The notes under the pieces: generated by a model
What the model saw: only the letters and a program-made list of their open reading frames with translations
Told to the model about the DNA's origin: nothing
The model's database searches: none
Assembly: GCF_025548535.1 (NCBI RefSeq)
Contig: NZ_JAJLQW010000005.1
Coordinates: 310,001 to 374,000, forward strand
DNA: 64,000 bases
Direction: 5' to 3'
Source of the DNA: Undibacterium sp. Jales W-56
Lineage (GTDB): Bacteria > Pseudomonadota > Gammaproteobacteria > Burkholderiales > Burkholderiaceae_D
Shown here: in pieces, positions 21,577 to 30,308 of the stretch
Position numbering within the stretch: the stretch's first letter is position 1
Layout of the letters: each line of letters starts with the position of its first letter
Program-made: the position numbers and the translations under genes

Positions 21577-22743
21577 TTATTCTTCGCGTTTGATAGCAGG
21601 GCGTTTGCCTATGAATACATCAAATGTCGATTCGGATGAATTGCGTAAAACGGCAATTTTTGCTTTTTGATTCGGCGGTAATTGCGCAATCAGGTTCAGC
21701 ATTTCTGTGGTGTCGCTGACGGACTTGCCTTCAATCGCCAATAAAATATCGCCGGGCCTGATGCCTGCCTTATCGGCGGGACCACCGCGAATCACCCCGG
21801 CGATGATGGCGCCCGATTTTTGTTTGATGCCAAAACTTTCCGCCAATTCCGGCGTGATGTCCTGCGGCTCTACACCGATCCAGCCGCGCACGACCTGACC
21901 GTTTTTGATGATCGATTCCATCACGGTTTTAATCGTTGTCACCGGGATGGCAAAGCCGATACCGAGCGAACCGCCGCTACGCGAGTAAATCGCGGTGTTG
22001 ATGCCGAGCAGATTGCCATTGATATCGATCAGCGCGCCGCCCGAGTTGCCTGGATTGATCGCGGCATCGGTCTGGATAAAATTCTCGAATGTATTGATGC
22101 CAAGGTGGTTGCGTCCGAGTGCCGAAATGATGCCCATAGTCACAGTCTGGCCAACGCCAAAGGGATTGCCGATGGCCAGTACCACGTCGCCGACGCTGGC
22201 TTGCTCTGAATGTCCCAGGGTAATTGCCGGCAGCGACGGCAAATCAATTTTGATGACGGCCAGATCGGTTTCGGGATCTGTGCCTACTACCTTGGCGACG
22301 GTTTTGCGACCATCTGGCAGGGCAACGTCTATTTCTTCGGCGGATTCGACCACGTGGTTATTCGTCAGGATATAACCTTCAGGACTGAGGATCACGCCCG
22401 AACCTAAACTCGACTGGCGTTCATTCGGTTGATTTTGCGGGTCACCGAAAAAGCGTCTAATGAAAGGATCATTCAGCAAAGGATTGTTCGATTGCTTTGC
22501 TTCTTTCGAAGTATAGATATTTACCACGGAAGGCATGGCGCGCTTGGCTGCAGCGCGATAAGAGCTTTGCGCAGACACCGCATTGGCGGGAGCTTCTTGC
22601 ATGGTGACCGTCGATGTCATTTGCAAGCTTTGGTTGCCACGCAACGCTTTGCTCGCCCATTCGGGCTTTAAGGTGGTTACAATAAACCAGAGGGCCAATA
22701 CTACGGTGATGGTTTGTGCAAATAAGAGCCAGAGACGTCGCAT
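21577..22743 (-). CDS. DegS-like membrane-anchored serine protease (S1C family)
   Basis: 388-residue trypsin-like protease with one PDZ domain. The N-terminal helix (about residues 3-24) probably anchors it in the inner membrane with the protease in the periplasm. The catalytic triad is His130 (TNNHVVES), Asp160 (ETDLAVIK) and Ser234 (NPGNSGGAL). PDZ covers about 285-375 and includes GPADKAGIRPGDILLAI. A single PDZ and an anchor fit DegS/HhoB-type envelope-stress proteases; no RseA homologue is nearby. It is divergent from the Nif3-like gene, with only 17 bases between starts. Confidence 0.9.
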   Translation of the reverse strand: MRRLWLLFAQTITVVLALWFIVTTLKPEWASKALRGNQSLQMTSTVTMQEAPANAVSAQSSYRAAAKRAMPSVVNIYTSKEAKQSNNPLLNDPFIRRFFGDPQNQPNERQSSLGSGVILSPEGYILTNNHVVESAEEIDVALPDGRKTVAKVVGTDPETDLAVIKIDLPSLPAITLGHSEQASVGDVVLAIGNPFGVGQTVTMGIISALGRNHLGINTFENFIQTDAAINPGNSGGALIDINGNLLGINTAIYSRSGGSLGIGFAIPVTTIKTVMESIIKNGQVVRGWIGVEPQDITPELAESFGIKQKSGAIIAGVIRGGPADKAGIRPGDILLAIEGKSVSDTTEMLNLIAQLPPNQKAKIAVLRNSSESTFDVFIGKRPAIKREE

Positions 22744-22760
22744 AGAAGGATCAGTGAAAA

Positions 22761-23543
22761 ATGAGTCAAATGGAAATGCATCCGCAAACCGTCGGCAGAG
22801 CGCAGCTTGCGCAGTTTTTAGCAGAAGAGCTACAGATTAACCGCTTCCGTGATTATTGCCCAAATGGCGTGCAGGTGGAAGGGCGGCCTGAAATAAAACG
22901 TATTGTCAGCGGCGTCACGGCGAGCCTGGCATTGCTGGAAGAGGCTGTCCGGCTGCAAGCGGATGCCATATTGGTGCACCATGGCTATTTCTGGCGCGGT
23001 GAAGATATGCGGGTGATCGGACAAAAGCAAAAACGTCTGAAGCTATTGCTGACGCATGAAATGTCCCTGTTCGCGTATCACTTGCCACTCGATATGCATG
23101 CGCAATTGGGAAATAACGCACAATTGGCCCATTGCCTGGGTTTGCGAGCGGAGGGCCGTTTTGGTGAGGACGACTTAGGCTGGTTCGGTACCATCGCTGC
23201 TCCCTCAATCCAGACGCTCGGACAGTTTGCCGTGCATATTGAAAAATGTCTGGGGCGGGCGCCTCTGGTGATCGGTGATGCCGGGCAGGCTGTGGGTAAG
23301 ATAGCCTGGTGTACTGGGGCCGCGCAAAATATGCTGGAGCAGGCGATTAACGCGGGTGCCGACGTGTATCTTAGCGGAGAAATTTCCGAGCCTACCGTGC
23401 ATTTAGCACGCGAGTCCGGCGTTGCCTATCTGGCTTGCGGTCATCATGCGACCGAGCGTTACGGCGTCAAGGCCTTGGGTGAATATCTGGCGCAACGATT
23501 TGGGATCGAACATTATTTCATTGATGTTCCGAATCCTGTATAA
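22761..23543 (+). CDS. Nif3-like dinuclear metal centre protein
   Basis: 260-residue protein of the NIF3/YbgI family. Expected metal ligands are visible as [12 protein letters not shown] (His-His), [17 protein letters not shown] (Asp/His) and [19 protein letters not shown] near the C-terminus. The biochemical role of the family is unresolved; GTP cyclohydrolase I type 2 annotations in databases are weakly supported. It is transcribed divergently from the DegS-like protease. Confidence 0.92.
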   Translation: MSQMEMHPQTVGRAQLAQFLAEELQINRFRDYCPNGVQVEGRPEIKRIVSGVTASLALLEEAVRLQADAILVHHGYFWRGEDMRVIGQKQKRLKLLLTHEMSLFAYHLPLDMHAQLGNNAQLAHCLGLRAEGRFGEDDLGWFGTIAAPSIQTLGQFAVHIEKCLGRAPLVIGDAGQAVGKIAWCTGAAQNMLEQAINAGADVYLSGEISEPTVHLARESGVAYLACGHHATERYGVKALGEYLAQRFGIEHYFIDVPNPV

Positions 23544-23545
23544 AA

Positions 23546-23569
23546 AAGCCACCGGCGATCAGGTGGCTT
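23546..23569 (-). terminator. Terminator after mscL
   Basis: AAGCCACC (23546-23553) pairs with GGTGGCTT (23562-23569). Read on the minus strand the stem is followed by a run of T, so it best serves mscL, whose stop is 22 bases away. It may also serve the convergent Nif3-like gene. Confidence 0.65.
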
Positions 23570-23590
23570 CTTCACAGGAAGAGAATGCGG

Positions 23591-24010
23591 TTATTTTTTC
23601 AGCGCATCCCTGATTTCCCGCAACAACAAGACGTCTTCCGGCGTTGCTGGCGCAGCGACTGCGGCTACCGGCTCGTCTTTTTTCATTTTATTGAACAGTC
23701 GCACCATCTGGAAAATGATAAAGGCAAGAATCAGAAAGTTCAGAGAAATCGTGATGAAGTTGCCGTAAGCCAGAACTGCGCCTGTTTTTTTGGCCTCAGC
23801 TAAAGCGAGATTGCTGGCTTGGCCGTTTAAAGGCAGGTAATAGCTGGAGAAGTCGAGCCCGCCAAAAAGTCTGCCTATGATAGGCATCACGATGTCGGCA
23901 ACCAGAGAATCGACAATTTTCCCGAATGCGGCACCGATAATCACGCCAACAGCCAAATCAACTACGTTTCCCTTGCTGGCGAAATCTTTGAATTCTTTCA
24001 ACATGCTCAT
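23591..24010 (-). CDS. mscL: Large-conductance mechanosensitive channel
   Basis: 139-residue MscL, which opens under membrane tension to release solutes during osmotic downshock. It has the N-terminal amphipathic [27 protein letters not shown] with pore helix 1, a periplasmic loop, and helix 2 ([18 protein letters not shown]). The cytoplasmic helix ends [19 protein letters not shown] stands five bases before the ATG at 24010. Confidence 0.96.
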   Translation of the reverse strand: MSMLKEFKDFASKGNVVDLAVGVIIGAAFGKIVDSLVADIVMPIIGRLFGGLDFSSYYLPLNGQASNLALAEAKKTGAVLAYGNFITISLNFLILAFIIFQMVRLFNKMKKDEPVAAVAAPATPEDVLLLREIRDALKK

Positions 24011-24236
24011 ATTGACTCCTTGGTTAAGTTATGACAAAGCAATAATATTCTACGCTGCAAATCAAATGTTAATGTTGGTTTCTTGGTCAAACTTTGTTTC
24101 GGCTCTCGAGTTATAAATTTCTGTAATTGGTGGGATTGATGGATTGCAAACCGCAAAATAACCGACAAAACTGAAAAAAAGCAGTGCAGTTTGTCTCTAT
24201 AGTGATGTTTTGCTTTAAAACCACAGTCGCCTCCTT

Positions 24237-24242
24237 TATAAT
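24237..24242 (+). promoter_or_regulatory. Candidate -10 box for petABC
   Basis: A TATAAT stands 66 bases before the petA ATG, in an otherwise gene-free stretch (24011-24307). TTTAAA at 24214-24219 is a poor -35 at 17-base spacing. The rest of the gap holds nothing I recognise. Confidence 0.35.
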
Positions 24243-24307
24243 TTAAGGTTGCTAGAAGTTATGTATAGGCTTCATTAAGTTTTGATTTTTGATAGATTGG
24301 GGTTGGT

Positions 24308-24922
24308 ATGAGTATCGAAAAGCAGGTCGATTCCGGCCGTCGCGGCTTGCTCGTCGCCACGTGTGCGGCGGGTGGTGTGGCAGGTTTGGCAACGGCGGGT
24401 GCGCTGGTCAGCACTTTCCAGCCATCTGAACGCGCAAAAGCGGCAGGTGCGCCAGTAGAAGTGGATATTTCGGCGTTGAAGCCGGGTGAAATGACCACAG
24501 TAGAATGGCGCGGTAAGCCAGTTTGGATACTGAAGCGTACGCCAGAGATGCTGGCAAGTCTTGCCAGCACTGAGGATAAAGTTGCCGATCCAAAATCGCA
24601 AAAGCCTTACACCATGGACATGCCTGAGTATTGCGACAAGCAGAGCCGCTCCCGTAAAGAGCATGCAGACGTGCTGATCGCAGTCGGTATTTGCTCCCAT
24701 CTGGGTTGCTCGCCAAGCTCCAAATTCCAGGCCGGCGCGCAGCCTTCTTTGCCGGACGACTGGGCCGGCGGTTTCCTGTGCCCATGTCACGGTTCTACAT
24801 TCGACTTGGCTGGTCGCGTCTACAAAAACAAGCCAGCTCCGCAAAACCTGGATGTCCCGCGTCATATGTATTTGTCGGACACCAAAATTGTCATCGGTAA
24901 AGATGAGAAAGGCGAGGCTTAA
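24308..24922 (+). CDS. petA: Cytochrome bc1 Rieske iron-sulfur subunit
   Basis: 204-residue Rieske protein of the ubiquinol-cytochrome c reductase. The N-terminus has an RRG(L) Tat-like signal-anchor with a hydrophobic helix (about 14-36). The 2Fe-2S ligands are Cys129 and His131 (CSHLGC) and Cys158 and His161 (CPCHG), with Cys134/Cys160 able to form the usual disulfide. The Tat system expected to export it is encoded ~4 kb upstream. It heads petABC, with petB two bases after it. Confidence 0.97.
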   Translation: MSIEKQVDSGRRGLLVATCAAGGVAGLATAGALVSTFQPSERAKAAGAPVEVDISALKPGEMTTVEWRGKPVWILKRTPEMLASLASTEDKVADPKSQKPYTMDMPEYCDKQSRSRKEHADVLIAVGICSHLGCSPSSKFQAGAQPSLPDDWAGGFLCPCHGSTFDLAGRVYKNKPAPQNLDVPRHMYLSDTKIVIGKDEKGEA

Positions 24923-24924
24923 TC

Positions 24925-26334
24925 ATGGCATTTGTTGAGAAAAAGCTGCCGGCAGACGCTCCTGTCGTTGACAAAGCACTGAACTGGGTTGACTCCCGTT
25001 TTCCGCTGACCAAGCTGTGGAATGATCAGTGGGGCCAATACTACGCGCCGAAGAACTTCAACTTCTGGTACATTTTCGGCTCGCTGGCGATGCTGGTGCT
25101 GGTGATCCAGATCGTGACCGGTATTTTTCTGGTGATGCATTACAAACCAGACGCCAACCTGGCGTTCGCTTCGGTTGAATACATCATGCGCGATGTGCCC
25201 TGGGGCTGGCTGGTGCGTTACATGCATTCGACAGGCGCTTCGGCTTTCTTCATCGTGGTGTATTTACACATGACTCGTGCGCTGATGTACGGTTCTTACC
25301 GTAAGCCGCGTGAATTGATCTGGTTGTTTGGTTTCGCGATTTTCCTGTGCCTGATGGCAGAGGCATTTTTTGGCTACCTGCTGCCATGGGGCCAGATGTC
25401 GTACTGGGGTGCGCAGGTTATCGTGAACTTGTTCGGCGCTATCCCATTCATCGGACCAGATCTGTCCTTGTGGATTCGCGGCGATTATGTGGTGTCTGAT
25501 GCGACATTGAATCGCTTCTTCTCATTCCACGTCATCGCAATTCCGCTGGTATTGCTGGGTCTGGTGGTTGCGCACTTGATCGCCTTGCATGAAGTCGGTT
25601 CCAATAATCCAGACGGTATCGAAATCAAAGAAAACCTGGATGCAGACGGTCATCCGGTCGATGGCATTCCTTCTCATCCGTACTACACTTTCCACGACAT
25701 CTTTGGCGTGACTGTGTTCCTGACGATTTTCAGCGCCGTGGTTTTCTTCGCCCCGGAAATGGGCGGTTACTTCCTTGAATACAACAACTTCATTCCTGCC
25801 GATTCCTTGAAAACGCCTCCGCATATTGCGCCGACTTGGTACTTCACGCCGTTCTACTCGGTGCTGCGCGCGACCACATCGGAATTCCTGTATGTGGTGC
25901 AGGCCGGTATCGTTGGCTATGTAGGCTTGATTTTCCTGACGACTAAATTGCCGCAGTTGATCAAGATTGCGATTGCCGCAATCGGCCTGGTGGCGATTGT
26001 GGGCATGATGCCTTTCGGCCTGGATGCCAAATTCTGGGGCGTGGTGTTGTTCGGATCTTCAGTGATGATTCTGGCGGCCTTGCCTTGGCTGGACGTGTCG
26101 CCAGTCAAATCGATCCGTTATCGTCCTGACTGGCACAAGTATGTCTACATCGTGTTCGGCATCGCTTTTGTGACGCTGGGTTACCTGGGTGTAGAACCGC
26201 CGTCACCAGTGCGTGAGCGCATTTCGCAAGTCTGTGCTGTGATTTACTTCGGCTTCTTCTTGTTGATGCCATGGTGGAGCGCTATGGGTACATTTAAACC
26301 TGTACCAAAACGCGTGACTTTCTCTGCTCACTAA
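24925..26334 (+). CDS. petB: Cytochrome bc1 cytochrome b subunit
   Basis: 469-residue membrane subunit carrying the two b hemes and the Qo/Qi sites. It has about eight to nine helices. The Qo-site motif PEWY of mitochondria appears as PTWYFTPFYSVLRA. Heme-ligating histidines lie in helices with GSLAMLVLVIQIVTG...VMHY, MHSTGASAFF and RFFSFHVIAIPLVLLGLVVAHL. The C-terminus extends beyond the core family length, as is common in proteobacterial versions. Confidence 0.97.
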   Translation: MAFVEKKLPADAPVVDKALNWVDSRFPLTKLWNDQWGQYYAPKNFNFWYIFGSLAMLVLVIQIVTGIFLVMHYKPDANLAFASVEYIMRDVPWGWLVRYMHSTGASAFFIVVYLHMTRALMYGSYRKPRELIWLFGFAIFLCLMAEAFFGYLLPWGQMSYWGAQVIVNLFGAIPFIGPDLSLWIRGDYVVSDATLNRFFSFHVIAIPLVLLGLVVAHLIALHEVGSNNPDGIEIKENLDADGHPVDGIPSHPYYTFHDIFGVTVFLTIFSAVVFFAPEMGGYFLEYNNFIPADSLKTPPHIAPTWYFTPFYSVLRATTSEFLYVVQAGIVGYVGLIFLTTKLPQLIKIAIAAIGLVAIVGMMPFGLDAKFWGVVLFGSSVMILAALPWLDVSPVKSIRYRPDWHKYVYIVFGIAFVTLGYLGVEPPSPVRERISQVCAVIYFGFFLLMPWWSAMGTFKPVPKRVTFSAH

Positions 26335-26354
26335 GCGCCAAAGGAATAATAAGC

Positions 26355-27119
26355 ATGAAATTATTTAAAAAAATGATCGCAACGCTGGCCTTGTTTCCAG
26401 CGCTTGCTTTGGCTAACTCGGGCGGCTTTCCTCTGGACCAGGCACCTGACCGCTCAACCGATATGGCGGCCTTGCAAAATGGCGCCAAGTTGTTCGTCAA
26501 CTATTGCCTGAATTGTCACTCTGCTTCTGCCATGCGCTACAACCGCTTGAAAGATATCGGCTTGACGGATGAGCAGATCAAGCAGAACCTGCTGTTCACC
26601 GGCGAAAAAGTCGGTGACCTGATGAAGACCAGCCTGTCCGCAAAAGATGCTAAAGCCTGGTTTGGCGCGGTACCTCCGGATTTGTCCGTGATCGCCCGCG
26701 CTAAGGCGTCCGGTCAGGGTACAGGCGCAGATTGGATTTATACTTATCTGCGTACTTACTACAAAGACGACAGCCGCCCGACTGGCTGGAACAATATGGT
26801 ATTCCCGAATGTCGGTATGCCGCATGTCCTGTGGGAATTGCAGGGGGCGCGTACTGCCAAGTTTGTGGAAGAAAAAGACGCGCATGATGAATCCAAGACC
26901 GAGCATAAATTCGCCGGTTTTGAAAAAGTCACTGCCGGTACTTTGACGCCGATCGAATACGATAATGCCGTCGGCGACCTGGTTGCCTATCTTCAATGGA
27001 TGGGTGAGCCGGCACAGAATACGCGTAAGCGCCTGGGCGTTTGGGTGTTGATGTTCATTGCGACGTTGAGCCTGCTGGCATGGCGTTTGAATGCATCGTT
27101 CTGGAAAGAAGTGAAGTAA
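26355..27119 (+). CDS. petC: Cytochrome c1
   Basis: 254-residue membrane-anchored c-type cytochrome of complex III. A signal peptide (about 1-20) is followed by the heme attachment site CLNCH (51-55). The axial Met is probably in FPNVGMPHVLWELQG. A C-terminal helix (VWVLMFIATLSLLAW) anchors it. It closes the petABC operon and is followed 106 bases later by sspA. Confidence 0.96.
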   Translation: MKLFKKMIATLALFPALALANSGGFPLDQAPDRSTDMAALQNGAKLFVNYCLNCHSASAMRYNRLKDIGLTDEQIKQNLLFTGEKVGDLMKTSLSAKDAKAWFGAVPPDLSVIARAKASGQGTGADWIYTYLRTYYKDDSRPTGWNNMVFPNVGMPHVLWELQGARTAKFVEEKDAHDESKTEHKFAGFEKVTAGTLTPIEYDNAVGDLVAYLQWMGEPAQNTRKRLGVWVLMFIATLSLLAWRLNASFWKEVK

Positions 27120-27225
27120 TTAAGTAATTCAGTCGTCCGCTGAACCTGGTTGAGCGGATGTGTCATCCCAGGGTGAGGTGCGCAAATTGGCGCCTCGCCC
27201 TAATCGTTTTTAAGGAACTATAAAA

Positions 27226-27837
27226 ATGATGGTTCTCTACTCGGGCACAACCTGCCCATTCTCGCAACGCTGCCGCCTAGTTCTGTTTGAAAAAGGCATG
27301 GACTTTGAAATTCGCGATGTTGATCTGTTCAACAAGCCGGAAGATATCTCCACCATGAATCCTTACGGCCAGGTGCCAATTCTGGTTGAGCGCGAATTGA
27401 TTTTGTATGAATCGAATATCATCAACGAATACATCGATGAACGTTTTCCGCATCCGCAATTGATGCCAGCCGATCCGCTGCAACGCGCCCGTGCCCGCCT
27501 GATGTTGTTTAATTTTGAAAAAGAATTGTTTATCCACGTACACACTTTGGAAAACGATAAGTCAACCTCATCGGCCAAAGTGCAAGACAAGGCGCGTGCC
27601 GAAATTCGCGATCGCCTGACCCAGCTCGCACCCTTGTTCATCAAGAACAAATACATGCTGGGCGACGAATTCTCTATGCTGGATGTGGCCGTTGCTCCTT
27701 TGCTGTGGCGCTTGGATCACTACGGTATCGAGTTGTCCAAGACCGCTGCGCCTCTGATGAAATATGCAGAGCGTATTTTCTCCCGTCCAGCCTACATTGA
27801 AGCGCTGACGCCATCAGAGAAAGTCATGCGTCGTTAA
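27226..27837 (+). CDS. sspA: Stringent starvation protein A
   Basis: 203-residue glutathione S-transferase-fold protein that binds RNA polymerase in the family. It has the thioredoxin-like N-terminal segment TTCPFSQRCRLVLFEKG, NPYGQVPILVERELILYESNIINEYIDERFPHP and a helical C-terminal domain ending SRPAYIEALTPSEK. The petABC-sspA-sspB order matches other betaproteobacteria. AAGGAACT lies ahead of the ATG. Confidence 0.95.
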   Translation: MMVLYSGTTCPFSQRCRLVLFEKGMDFEIRDVDLFNKPEDISTMNPYGQVPILVERELILYESNIINEYIDERFPHPQLMPADPLQRARARLMLFNFEKELFIHVHTLENDKSTSSAKVQDKARAEIRDRLTQLAPLFIKNKYMLGDEFSMLDVAVAPLLWRLDHYGIELSKTAAPLMKYAERIFSRPAYIEALTPSEKVMRR

Positions 27838-27860
27838 TTTTAACGAAACATAAGAACCCA

Positions 27861-27895
27861 AAGGCTGACGCGATCACTTCAAGTCAGCCTTGTCG
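27861..27895 (+). terminator. Possible terminator between sspA and sspB
   Basis: AAGGCTGAC (27861-27869) pairs perfectly with GTCAGCCTT (27883-27891). The following TGTCGTTTAT is only moderately T-rich, so it may be a weak or partial terminator. Confidence 0.5.
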
Positions 27896-27951
27896 TTTAT
27901 AGAATCAGCGACTATTCTTTAGCTATTATTTCTTCAGGAAACCCTTCAGGT

Positions 27952-28452
27952 ATGTCAGAAACATCTACCAAACCTTATTTCATGCGCGCCATTTACGAAT
28001 GGTGTACAGACAATGGTTTTACGCCGTATATGGCAGTCAAAGTCAACGCTGCTTCCCGCGTACCTATGGAATTCGTACGGAATGGCGAGATCGTGCTGAA
28101 CATCAGTTTTGGCGCAACCAGCGCATTAAAAATGGATAACGAAGCGGTCGCTTTCAAAGCCCGTTTTGGCGGCATTTCGCGTGAAATTTATGTGCCGGTT
28201 GAAAACGTTCAGGCTATTTACGCCAGCGAAAACGGGCAAGGCATGGCATTCGAGGTTGATCTCTCCGAAATTTTACAGGAATCGGTAGCGCCGGATCTGC
28301 CGCAGCCCCTGGTTACTGGAAAACCAGTGCTGGGATTGGCTGCGGTGAACTCAAAAATCGAAGATGCCCATCGTAAAGCAAATCAGACCATAGAAAAGCC
28401 AGCAGAGCCGCAAAAAAAATCAGAAAAGCCCTCGCTAAAAATAATAAAGTAG
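27952..28452 (+). CDS. sspB: ClpXP protease specificity-enhancing factor
   Basis: 166-residue SspB, which delivers ssrA-tagged proteins to ClpXP. The N-terminal half (TKPYFMRAIYEWCTDNGFTPY, then NISFGATSALKMDNEAVAFKARFGG) is the conserved dimeric tag-binding domain. The C-terminal ~40 residues are flexible and Lys/Pro-rich, ending KPSLKIIK, the kind of short tail that docks on ClpX. tRNA-Thr lies 53 bases downstream. Confidence 0.95.
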   Translation: MSETSTKPYFMRAIYEWCTDNGFTPYMAVKVNAASRVPMEFVRNGEIVLNISFGATSALKMDNEAVAFKARFGGISREIYVPVENVQAIYASENGQGMAFEVDLSEILQESVAPDLPQPLVTGKPVLGLAAVNSKIEDAHRKANQTIEKPAEPQKKSEKPSLKIIK

Positions 28453-28505
28453 TCTATAATTTTGTTCTTCGAGATTGATTGAAAAATCATTTTCTTAAAA
28501 GTTTC

Positions 28506-28581
28506 GCCGGCTTAGCTCACTTGGTAGAGCAGTTGACTTGTAATCATCAGGTAGCCAGTTCGATTCCGGCAGCCGGCACCA
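28506..28581 (+). tRNA. tRNA-Thr (anticodon TGT)
   Basis: 76 bases including an encoded CCA. The acceptor stem GCCGGC pairs with GCCGGC at the 3' end. D-loop TTAGCTCACTTGGTAGAGC, anticodon loop CTTGTAA and T-loop TTCGATT are all present. The anticodon stem GTTGA/TCATC contains one T-T mismatch (second pair). A TATAAT at 28455-28460 is a possible promoter element. A strong hairpin terminator follows. Confidence 0.95.
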
Positions 28582-28583
28582 TT

Positions 28584-28618
28584 AAAAACCCATCGTTAGT
28601 AATAACGGTGGGTTTTTT
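28584..28618 (+). terminator. Terminator after tRNA-Thr
   Basis: AAAAACCCATCGTTA (28584-28598) pairs, with one wobble, with the TAACGGTGGGTT segment starting at 28603, and a T run follows immediately. It lies two bases after the tRNA 3' end. Confidence 0.85.
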
Positions 28619-28702
28619 CTTTGGTGCTATTTGATGCGGTCGGAGCGCTGTGTGCAGAAACAATCGCCGTTACACGGCACTTAAATTTTTTTGAGTACTT
28701 GC

Positions 28703-29290
28703 CTACTCTGGCTGTTTGTTCAAGCCGTTCCAGCGGGGAGCGAGTTCAGTCGGGATATCGAACAGATCCAGTACGCGGGCCGTTGTATGCTGCACCATCT
28801 CGTCGATGGTCGCGGGCTTGTGATAAAACGCAGGCAGTGGCGGGAAAATAATGCCGCCCATTTCCGTCACGGCGGTCATGTTGCGCAGATGGGCTAGATT
28901 GAACGGGGTTTCGCGCACCATCAGCACCAGGCGGCGCCGTTCTTTGAGGATCACATCGGCGGCGCGCGTGATCAGGTTGTCGGACAGGCCGTGGGCGACG
29001 GCTGCCAGGGTTTTCATCGAGCAGGGCGCGATGATCATGCCGCTGGCTTGAAACGAACCGCTGGCGATGCAGGCGCCGACATCGCGTACATTATGGACCA
29101 CGTCGGCTAACTCTTCGACGTCTCTGCGGCGCAGCTCAAGCTCCTGATGCAAAGTCAGGGTGCCGGCTTCGGAAATCAATAAATGACTTTCGACCCCAGG
29201 TAAATCGCGGATCGCTTGCAGCAAGCGCACGCCGTACACTGCACCTGTTGCGCCGGTGATGGCGATAATCAGGCGCTGTGGGTTGGTCAT
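28703..29290 (-). CDS. ubiX: Flavin prenyltransferase UbiX
   Basis: 195-residue enzyme that attaches a dimethylallyl group to FMN, making the prenyl-FMN cofactor for UbiD decarboxylase in ubiquinone synthesis. It shows IIAITGATGAVYGVRLLQ at the N-terminus, SGMIIAPCSMKTLAAVAHGLSDNLITRAADV and the RRLVLMVRETP segment. It follows grxD by 22 bases on the same strand. Confidence 0.95.
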   Translation of the reverse strand: MTNPQRLIIAITGATGAVYGVRLLQAIRDLPGVESHLLISEAGTLTLHQELELRRRDVEELADVVHNVRDVGACIASGSFQASGMIIAPCSMKTLAAVAHGLSDNLITRAADVILKERRRLVLMVRETPFNLAHLRNMTAVTEMGGIIFPPLPAFYHKPATIDEMVQHTTARVLDLFDIPTELAPRWNGLNKQPE

Positions 29291-29312
29291 GGCCGCGGTG
29301 TGAATATCTGGC

Positions 29313-29624
29313 TCAGGCTTTGATCAGGGCTTGCAGTTCGCCGCTCTCAAACATCTCATTCATGATGTCCGAACCGCCGACGAATTCACCTTTGATATAC
29401 AACTGCGGCACGGTTGGCCAGTTGGAAAAATCCTTGATGCCCTGGCGAACCGCCGGGTCTTCCAGCACATTGATGGTGACCAGATTTTCTACGCCTGAGG
29501 CTTTCAGCAATTGAATTGCACGACCGGAAAAGCCGCATTGCGGGAATTGCGCCGTGCCTTTCATGAACAGCACGACAGGGTTTTGGGTTACGGTCTCTTT
29601 GATCCAGGCTTGAACGTCGCTCAT
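29313..29624 (-). CDS. grxD: Monothiol glutaredoxin (Grx4/GrxD type)
   Basis: 103-residue CGFS glutaredoxin involved in Fe-S cluster storage and transfer. The active site is CGFS at residues 30-33 in [14 protein letters not shown]. The GSH-binding region [19 protein letters not shown] is intact. Partners in the family are BolA-like proteins, one of which is encoded at 9.6 kb. It is upstream of ubiX in a likely two-gene operon. Confidence 0.96.
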   Translation of the reverse strand: MSDVQAWIKETVTQNPVVLFMKGTAQFPQCGFSGRAIQLLKASGVENLVTINVLEDPAVRQGIKDFSNWPTVPQLYIKGEFVGGSDIMNEMFESGELQALIKA

Positions 29625-30031
29625 GGCTATTCCTTGGTTAATAATATGGCGTCATTATAAAGGAAACTGCGAAGGAAGCTGCGACGTGGCTCCTGCGTGG
29701 CGCTGGCACACTTATGCGATCCGGGTTCTGTCGTAAGAATTGGATACCCTATCCAGTATTTTTTCAAACCGCAATATAGATGTGCGGAATCGGCTAATTT
29801 TTAAAAATTATATGGGGAGTATGTGGAGTATGTGGAGTTTCTCTGAGCTGAGGATAAAGATCGCAGACCTTGGCGCTCCCGCGAAGATGTGCTGCTATCT
29901 GGGATCGTTTCTTTGGTAAAAACATGCAGGAAAACTCTCTCCCCGCCAGCGGGAGAGAGTTAGGGTGAGGGCGCTTCAAAGAGTCGTAGTTCCAGCGTTT
30001 ACCGGAATCCCGAGCATTTTCAAATGAATTG
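29625..30031. repeat. Gene-free stretch with tandem repeat and REP-like palindrome
   Basis: No gene is supported here. At 29814-29840 the 9-mer GGGGAGTAT is followed by two near-copies (GTGGAGTAT, GTGGAGTTT). At 29934-29960 a perfect 10-bp inverted repeat ACTCTCTCCC/GGGAGAGAGT encloses CGCCAGC, followed by TAGGGTGAGGG. The latter resembles dispersed REP-like palindromes found in many proteobacteria. Confidence 0.55.
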
Positions 30032-30230
30032 GGACTTACGCAAAACGGCAAGCTGCTTGCAACAATGTACATTGAACCCGCAGGCTGGATGCGGCTTTCA
30101 GGAACATTTCGTGCTCACTGGCGCATCCCGCTTGTGAGTTCGTTTTTGATATAGACATTCCATGGAGCCGGTTCCTCTTGCCTTTTCTCTGTGTTTCGGT
30201 GGTGAGAGGTCTTAGTTTTTGCGTAAGTCC
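30032..30230. mobile_element. 199-bp MITE-like element with perfect 14-bp ends
   Basis: The ends are a perfect inverted repeat: GGACTTACGCAAAA at 30032-30045 and its reverse complement at 30217-30230. There is no transposase gene inside. Read on the minus strand, the interior begins with TAAGACCTCTCACC followed by a CACAGAG-type motif, the same as the ends of the GxxExxY unit at 62.1-62.6 kb. A 44-base core (30071-30114) matches 59585-59628 at 40 of 44 positions. No clear target-site duplication is visible. A 68-codon frame inside is unlikely to be a gene. Confidence 0.7.
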
Positions 30231-30308
30231 TATTAATATCATGGTGATTTATCAAGCGCTCTCATTTTCACCTGGTAGAAAAAAGCGCCAGCGATTACTT
30301 ATACTTTC

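Noticed and set aside
30036..30242. 68-codon frame in the 30.0-kb repeat (TTETQRKGK)
   Set aside because: It lies wholly in a repeat element; the peptide text comes from the repeat end motif and has no family core.
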